Below, piece by piece: positions 58,746-64,000 of a DNA stretch of 64,000 nucleotides (position 1 is the stretch's first letter; each line of letters opens with the position of its first letter). The notes below the pieces were generated by a model. The model was given only the letters and a program-made list of their open reading frames with translations, was not told the DNA's origin and did no database searches. Source of the DNA: Mariniphaga sediminis. GTDB lineage: Bacteria > Bacteroidota > Bacteroidia > Bacteroidales > Prolixibacteraceae. The position numbers and the translations under genes are program-made. The DNA is taken from assembly GCF_003573545.1 (NCBI RefSeq), contig NZ_QWET01000011.1, positions 117,080 to 181,079 on the forward strand, given 5' to 3'.

Positions 58746-61700
58746 TTATCTGTTAAGGAAAACTGAGCCGGTTATCGGATCGCTTCCATCGTTTAAGTAC
58801 AATATATAGAAGTAAGTACCAGGAGGCAGCTTCTCTTTGCCGAGAGTCCATTTCTTGTTGGAGCGGCCATCCCACCACGCATCTACAGAGCCCCAATGGT
58901 CAGTATTACCATAATCTTCTTTTTCGTAGAGTAAATTACCCCAGCGGTTGTAAATTTCTATTTTGGCATTCGGATAATCTTCCAGACACACAATTTCGAA
59001 ATAGTCGTTGTTGTTGTCATCGTTGGGTGAGAATCCTTCCGGGATAAAGAGCTCACACGTTTCCTGTTCTCCCGGCTCACCCGGAATTGTATCTACCGGA
59101 GCCTTTTCTACAATGATGTATGCTGTGGCCTTGTCGCAGGCTACCGGACTTCCGTCGTCGCATACCTCGTAAATGAAGAAATCGTTTCCAATGAACCCTG
59201 CAAATGGTTCGAACTCAAAAGTTCCATCAGGGAATAAAGCCATTGAACCGTTTGCCGGAGGAACAAGTAAGGTAAAGTTAACCTGGTTATCACCTTCCGG
59301 GTCGTAGTCATTCAGAGAAACATCTGCCTGCAGTAAAGAATCTTCCACAATAAACCAGGCATCGTCAACCCCAACAGTGGTATTGATTTCCTCAACATAC
59401 CTGATATCAATTGTGACAGTTGCTTCATCACATAATGATGGTGTACCATCGTCGCAGATTCGGTAGACAAATGTCACAATTCCGAAAAAGTCACTTTCTG
59501 GAACGAAGGTGAATGTTCCATCTGCATTAATTTGCAGTGTGCCGGAAGACGGTGATGATACAGGTGTGGTTGTAATACTGATGTTATCTCCGTCAGGATC
59601 GTAGTCGTTTGCAAGAAGATTTCCTGTAACCGGTGTATTGACCTTTCCTTTGTAGTTGTCTTCAATAGCAACTGGCGGACGATTTTCATCTTCTTCTTTT
59701 TCGGGAACAACCGAAATAGTAACCAATGCTACATCGCACAATCCATATGGGTCGCAAACTTCGTATTCGAAGTGATCCTTTCCAATGAAATCAGAATTTG
59801 GCGTGTATGTATATGAACCATCGGCATTCAGACTTAACGAACCATTTGTCGGATTTGACAGTGGGGTAGTGTTTACGATAAGCTGGTCGCCATCCGGGTC
59901 ATAGTCATTGGTTGTTACCCACCCGTTTGTTGGGTAGTTGACAAGTGTTTCATTGATGTCATCTGTTGCAATAGGTGGCTTGTTAACCGATACAATGGTA
60001 ATTGTTACCAATGCTTCGTCGCACAGTCCCTCTGCATTACAAACTGAATAGGTAAACTCATCGGTACCGGTATGTCCCATGGCCGGGGTGTATGTTACCA
60101 GTCCCGTTTCATTGTTGACGGTAACTGTCCCGTTAGCAGGTGCACTTGTTATTGTTACAGAAGCAGGATCAAGGCTGTTATTGCAATCCACATCATTTGC
60201 GAGGATATCAATATCCACAACAGTATCTTCCGGGGTGGAAGCCTGATCATCTACTGCATCAGGTGCTGCAACAACGGTAACTGTCATTGAACAACTCGCT
60301 GTATTTCCAGAGCCGTCTGTAATAGTCCATGTAACAACAGTGGTACCAGCCGGGTAAATTCCGCTTGCATCAGTGCCGTCATTGAAGTCGTTGGAATAGG
60401 TGAAATTACAGTTGTCACCCATTGTTGGTGGTTCAGGAACCAGAACACTGGCTTCACATTCTCCGGCTTCAGTTGTAACTTCTATATCAGCAGGACATGA
60501 AATGAACGGAATTTCATCGTCAGTTACTGTTACATCGAACGAACAGCTGGATGAATTTCCTGAGTCATCTGTTGCTGTTACTGTAACTGTAGTTGTTCCG
60601 ACAGGGAATAAAGTTCCCGGTTCGTGACTGTATGATATGGACGGGGTCGTAGTACAATTATCGGTTACTGTTGCTTCAAATTGTACAATAGCCCCACATT
60701 CCGTTTCGTCTGCCGATACTGTAATGTTTTCCGGGCAGGTAACTACCGGAGATTCATCATCCGTAACAGTAATGTCGAAAGTGCAGGAAGATGAATTTCC
60801 TGAAGCGTCGCTGGCAGTAGCAGTGACTGTAGTTGTTCCCACCGGGAATTCACTTCCGGGCTCATGACTATATGCGACTGTAACATCGCAATTGTCAGTT
60901 GCTTCTACTTCAAAATTCACCACTGCACTGCATGCATCTTCAGCAACCGGTACAGTAATGTCTTCCGGACAGAAAATATGAGGTGAAATATTATCGATTA
61001 CAGTAATTACTGTCTGACATTCAGCTACATTACCACACAGGTCTGTTGCTGTTACAGTCAAAGGAACTTGCTGACCTGCATCATTGCAGGAGAAGGAGCG
61101 GGGAGAGATCTCTATTTCAATGTCTTCTGTATTGCTACAGTTGTCTGTAACAGAGCCAATCAAAGTATTTATTTCTGCATTTGAAAGAATATAAATACCG
61201 TTATCCCGCAGTCTTATGGTAAGACCATTACTATTGCATGCGATGACTGGAGCAGAAGTATCTCCTCCTGAATAGGTGACCTGTACCGGTTCTGCTTCAT
61301 TGCCACAATCGTCTTCTATTGTATAACTGTACGTTACAGTCCAGCTGCAGTCAGAATTTTCTTCTCCGTAAACTGCTGACTTTTTAACATTTGCATTGCT
61401 GTAATTATCAGTATACTGTGCGGCAATTTCTGCTTCAGTGGGTCCTGCCGGAATGTTTGCAAGACAAAGGTCCATACCTGTTTCTCCTTGTGGAATAGTA
61501 CCGGTAAGAACAGGTGGCTCGGTGTCAAGGACTGTAATTTCGGCAGAGCATGACGTTTCACATCCTTCCGCATCGGTAACTGTTACAGTATATGTGCCTG
61601 AAACAAGTTCTGAAATGGTTTTGGTATCTGCAGTGAATCCGTTTGGTCCGCTCCAATTGTATGAATAGTCTCCCCATCCACCTATTGGATTAACAGTAGC

Positions 61701-64000
61701 CTCACCGTCTGAATCACCAATACATGTAACCGGAGTCTCTTCTGTTGTGCAAGAGAGTTCTGTTTCGGGTTCGGTAACAGTCACCTGGCATGAGGTTTCA
61801 CACCCTTCGGCATCTGTTACGGTCACCGAGTATGTACCGGCAGCCAGTCCGGTAGCGGTAGCTGATGTCTGTCCGTCGCTCCAGAGGTAGGAGTATCCAC
61901 CCCATCCGCCAGTTGGAGTAACAGAGGCTTCTCCGTCTGTTCCGCCTACGCAGGTAACCACGTTGTCAAGACTGGTTTCGCATGAGAGTTCTGTTTCGGG
62001 TTCGGTAACAGTCACCTGGCATGAAGTTTCACACCCTTCGGCATCTGTTACAGTAACTGAGTATGTACCAGCAGCCAGTCCGGTAGCGGTAGCTGATGTC
62101 TGCCCGTCGCTCCAGAGGTAGGAGTATCCACCCCATCCTCCAGTTGGAGTAACAGTGGCTTCACCGTCTGTTCCGCCAACGCAGGTTACTACGTTGTCAA
62201 GACTGGTTTCGCAGGATAATTCCGTTTCCGGTTCGGTAACAGTCACCTGGCATGAAGTTTCACACCCTTCGGCATCTGTTACAGTAACTGAGTATGTACC
62301 AGCAGCCAGTCCGGTAGCGGTAGCTGATGTCTGCCCGTCGCTCCAGAGGTAGGAGTATCCACCCCATCCGCCTGTCGGGGTAACAGTGGCTTCGCCGTCT
62401 GTTCCACCTACGCAGGTCACCACGTTGTCCAGACTGGTTTCGCAAGAGAGTTCTGTTTCGGGTTCGGTAACAGTCACCTGGCATGATGTTTCACACCCTT
62501 CGGCATCTGTTACAGTAACTGAGTATGTACCTGCCGCCAGTCCGGTAGCGGTAGCTGATGTCTGCCCGTCACTCCAGAGGTAGGAGTATCCACCCCATCC
62601 TCCAGTTGGAGTAACAGTGGCTTCACCGTCTGTTCCGCCTACGCAGGTAACCACGTTGTCAAGACTGGTTTCACAGGATAATTCTGTTTCGGGTTCGGTA
62701 ACAGTCACCTGGCATGAAGTTTCACACCCTTCAGCATCTGTTACGGTCACCGAGTATGTACCAGCAGCCAGTCCGGTAGCGGTAGCTGATGTCTGCCCGT
62801 CGCTCCAGAGGTAGGAGTATCCACCCCATCCTCCAGTTGGAGTAACAGTGGCTTCACCGTCTGTTCCGCCAACGCAGGTTACTACGTTGTCAAGACTGGT
62901 TTCGCAGGATAATTCCGTTTCCGGTTCGGTAACAGTCACCTGGCATGAAGTTTCACACCCTTCGGCATCTGTTACAGTAACTGAGTATGTACCTGCCGCC
63001 AGTCCGGTAGCGGTAGCTGATGTCTGCCCGTCGCTCCAGAGGTAGGAGTATCCACCCCATCCGCCTGTTGGAGTAACAGTGGCTTCACCGTCTGTTCCGC
63101 CTACGCAGGTCACCACGTTGTCAAGACTGGTTTCGCATGATAATTCTGTTTCGGGTTCGGTAACAGTCACCTGGCATGAAGTTTCACACCCTTCAGCATC
63201 TGTTACGGTCACCGAGTATGTACCGGCAGCCAGTCCGGTAGCGGTAGCTGATGTCTGTCCGTCGCTCCAGAGGTAGGAGTATCCACCCCATCCTCCAGTT
63301 GGAGTAACAGTGGCTTCACCGTCTGTTCCGCCTACGCAGGTAACCACGTTGTCAAGACTGGTTTCACAGGATAATTCTGTTTCGGGTTCGGTAACAGTCA
63401 CCTGGCATGAAGTTTCACACCCTTCAGCATCTGTTACGGTCACCGAGTATGTACCTGCCGCCAGTCCGGTAGCGGTAGCTGATGTCTGCCCGTCGCTCCA
63501 GAGGTAGGAGTATCCACCCCATCCGCCTGTCGGGGTAACAGTGGCTTCACCGTCTGTTCCGCCTACGCAGGTTACTACGTTGTCAAGACTGGTTTCACAT
63601 GATAATTCTGTTTCGGGTTCGGTAACAGTCACCTGGCATGAAGTTTCACACCCTTCAGCATCTGTTACGGTCACCGAGTATGTACCGGCAGCCAGTCCGG
63701 TAGCGGTAGCTGATGTCTGTCCGTCGCTCCAGAGGTAGGAGTATCCACCCCATCCTCCGGTTGGAGTAACAGAGGCTTCTCCGTCTGTTCCGCCTACGCA
63801 GGTTACTACGTTGTCCAGACTGGTTTCACAAGATAATTCTGTTTCGGGTTCGGTAACAGTCACCTGGCATGAAGTTTCACACCCTTCGGCATCTGTTACA
63901 GTAACTGAGTATGTACCAGCAGCCAGTCCGGTAGCGGTAGCTGATGTCTGTCCGTCGCTCCAGAGGTAGGAGTATCCACCCCATCCTCCGGTTGGAGTAA
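58746..64000 (-). CDS. SprB-like giant adhesin with gliding-motility-type (type B) C-terminal domain, 5' end off the window
   Basis: The frame is open from the right edge to TAA near 58746, more than 1750 residues. From the N-terminal side visible here: at least nine near-identical 77-residue SprB-like repeats (YSYLWSDGQTSATATGLAAG, TYSVTVTDAEGCETSCQ), then one diverged copy. A region with TIPQGETGMDLCLANIPAG follows. Three HYR domains come next (each with ISxPxDIxV or VTCPENITV and FPVGTTTVTVTATDxSGNSSSC), then four Ig-like/cadherin-like modules (VDIDILANDVDCNNS, YEVCDPYGLCDVALVTISVV). A type B sorting domain ends the protein (IPEGFSPNDDNNNDYFEIVC, IEIYNRWGNLLYEKEDYG, GTYFYILYLNDGSDPITGSV). 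The protein is surface-exported; the start lies beyond the window. Confidence 0.95.
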   Translation of the reverse strand, partial: TPTGGWGGYSYLWSDGQTSATATGLAAGTYSVTVTDAEGCETSCQVTVTEPETELSCETSLDNVVTCVGGTDGEASVTPTGGWGGYSYLWSDGQTSATATGLAAGTYSVTVTDAEGCETSCQVTVTEPETELSCETSLDNVVTCVGGTDGEATVTPTGGWGGYSYLWSDGQTSATATGLAAGTYSVTVTDAEGCETSCQVTVTEPETELSCETSLDNVVTCVGGTDGEATVTPTGGWGGYSYLWSDGQTSATATGLAAGTYSVTVTDAEGCETSCQVTVTEPETELSCETSLDNVVTCVGGTDGEATVTPTGGWGGYSYLWSDGQTSATATGLAAGTYSVTVTDAEGCETSCQVTVTEPETELSCETSLDNVVTCVGGTDGEATVTPTGGWGGYSYLWSDGQTSATATGLAAGTYSVTVTDAEGCETSCQVTVTEPETELSCETSLDNVVTCVGGTDGEATVTPTGGWGGYSYLWSDGQTSATATGLAAGTYSVTVTDAEGCETSCQVTVTEPETELSCETSLDNVVTCVGGTDGEATVTPTGGWGGYSYLWSDGQTSATATGLAAGTYSVTVTDAEGCETSCQVTVTEPETELSCETSLDNVVTCVGGTDGEATVTPTGGWGGYSYLWSDGQTSATATGLAAGTYSVTVTDAEGCETSCQVTVTEPETELSCETSLDNVVTCVGGTDGEASVTPTGGWGGYSYLWSDGQTSATATGLAAGTYSVTVTDAEGCETSCQVTVTEPETELSCTTEETPVTCIGDSDGEATVNPIGGWGDYSYNWSGPNGFTADTKTISELVSGTYTVTVTDAEGCETSCSAEITVLDTEPPVLTGTIPQGETGMDLCLANIPAGPTEAEIAAQYTDNYSNANVKKSAVYGEENSDCSWTVTYSYTIEDDCGNEAEPVQVTYSGGDTSAPVIACNSNGLTIRLRDNGIYILSNAEINTLIGSVTDNCSNTEDIEIEISPRSFSCNDAGQQVPLTVTATDLCGNVAECQTVITVIDNISPHIFCPEDITVPVAEDACSAVVNFEVEATDNCDVTVAYSHEPGSEFPVGTTTVTATASDASGNSSSCTFDITVTDDESPVVTCPENITVSADETECGAIVQFEATVTDNCTTTPSISYSHEPGTLFPVGTTTVTVTATDDSGNSSSCSFDVTVTDDEIPFISCPADIEVTTEAGECEASVLVPEPPTMGDNCNFTYSNDFNDGTDASGIYPAGTTVVTWTITDGSGNTASCSMTVTVVAAPDAVDDQASTPEDTVVDIDILANDVDCNNSLDPASVTITSAPANGTVTVNNETGLVTYTPAMGHTGTDEFTYSVCNAEGLCDEALVTITIVSVNKPPIATDDINETLVNYPTNGWVTTNDYDPDGDQLIVNTTPLSNPTNGSLSLNADGSYTYTPNSDFIGKDHFEYEVCDPYGLCDVALVTISVVPEKEEDENRPPVAIEDNYKGKVNTPVTGNLLANDYDPDGDNISITTTPVSSPSSGTLQINADGTFTFVPESDFFGIVTFVYRICDDGTPSLCDEATVTIDIRYVEEINTTVGVDDAWFIVEDSLLQADVSLNDYDPEGDNQVNFTLLVPPANGSMALFPDGTFEFEPFAGFIGNDFFIYEVCDDGSPVACDKATAYIIVEKAPVDTIPGEPGEQETCELFIPEGFSPNDDNNNDYFEIVCLEDYPNAKIEIYNRWGNLLYEKEDYGNTDHWGSVDAWWDGRSNKKWTLGKEKLPPGTYFYILYLNDGSDPITGSVFLNR
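61784..64000. repeat. Tandem 231-bp repeats in the adhesin gene
   Basis: A 231-bp unit (77 residues) is repeated nine full times plus a part copy at the edge. The GTTGTCNAGACTGGT-type marker recurs near 61961, 62192, 62425, 62656, 62888, 63118, 63350, 63580 and 63812. Copies differ by scattered, mostly silent changes (for example CCAGTTGGAGTAAC or CCTGTCGGGGTAAC); amino-acid change is limited to Ala-Ser in DGEATV/DGEASV. The array extends beyond the window. Confidence 0.95.

Noticed and set aside
62155..63738. Repeated 65-residue open frames on the + strand
   Set aside because: They are the antisense of the adhesin repeats, spaced 231 bp, and have no family resemblance or start signals.
61784..64000. 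Regular repeats that might suggest a CRISPR array
   Set aside because: The period is 231 bp, there are no unique spacers between short repeats, and the whole array is an open protein-coding frame.

Overview
The window looks like chromosome from an anaerobic or facultatively anaerobic member of the Bacteroidota, most like the Marinilabiliales/Prolixibacteraceae. The evidence is SusC/SusD pairs with an ECF sigma/FecR switch, type IX secretion (T9SS) sorting domains, PorP/SprF with an SprB-like adhesin, DUF4249/DUF4386/DUF1735 families and TAnnTTTG-type promoter boxes. The order is inferred from gene content only; no rRNA or species marker is present.

Layout. (1) 1-9211: a divergent PAS-domain gene (cut by the window edge), then a tightly packed + strand operon. 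Its first half is a putative signalling module: DRTGG, RsbW-like ATPase, a ferredoxin/H-cluster-fold protein, a second DRTGG, a PHP phosphoesterase and a second ATPase. Its second half is a small [2Fe-2S] protein and the NAD(H)-linked, probably electron-bifurcating [FeFe]-hydrogenase HydB-HydA-HydC. (2) 9213-13507, - strand: TerB/DnaJ protein, coaE, a YbbR-like protein and a hybrid histidine kinase. (3) 13873-16152, + strand: UDP-glucose dehydrogenase and UDP-glucuronate decarboxylase (UDP-xylose supply), followed by a palindromic repeat and a frameshifted remnant of a T9SS-secreted protein. (4) 16702-26914, - strand: DUF4386, DUF4249 with its TonB receptor, a second DUF4386, a zinc-free MDR reductase, an NmrA-like protein, a DUF1772 protein, an AraC regulator and a TolB-like/TPR/AraC regulator. 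Two promoters here carry paired half-sites with the same 21-bp period, a candidate AraC operator.

(5) 27378-49015: a polysaccharide utilization locus. An ECF sigma factor and FecR anti-sigma head a long - strand operon with two SusC/SusD pairs, a DUF1735 lipoprotein, a T9SS-secreted parallel beta-helix protein and an FAD-dependent oxidoreductase. A GH20 hexosaminidase lies divergently across a decayed 1.8-kb spacer that holds a DeoR-family remnant. The first SusC has the STN domain expected to signal to FecR; the second lacks the usual N-terminal extension. (6) 49262-55341: a giant BspA-type leucine-rich-repeat surface protein with five homogenised 79-residue modules and a T9SS signal, then a membrane-anchored AraC regulator. 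(7) 55615-57747: a 180-bp palindromic repeat, tRNA-Arg(CCG) with its terminator, and a translationally coupled HD / YjbQ / BFD-like trio. (8) 57772-64000: PorP/SprF and the C-terminal part of an SprB-like adhesin with at least nine near-identical 231-bp repeats, running off the right edge.

Most gene identities are family-level assignments from motifs and are secure at that level. Substrates of the polysaccharide locus, the target of the hydrogenase-linked signalling genes and all operators are inferences. The best candidates for something little described are the hydrogenase-linked DRTGG/ATPase/H-cluster/PHP module and the shared 21-bp-period operator.
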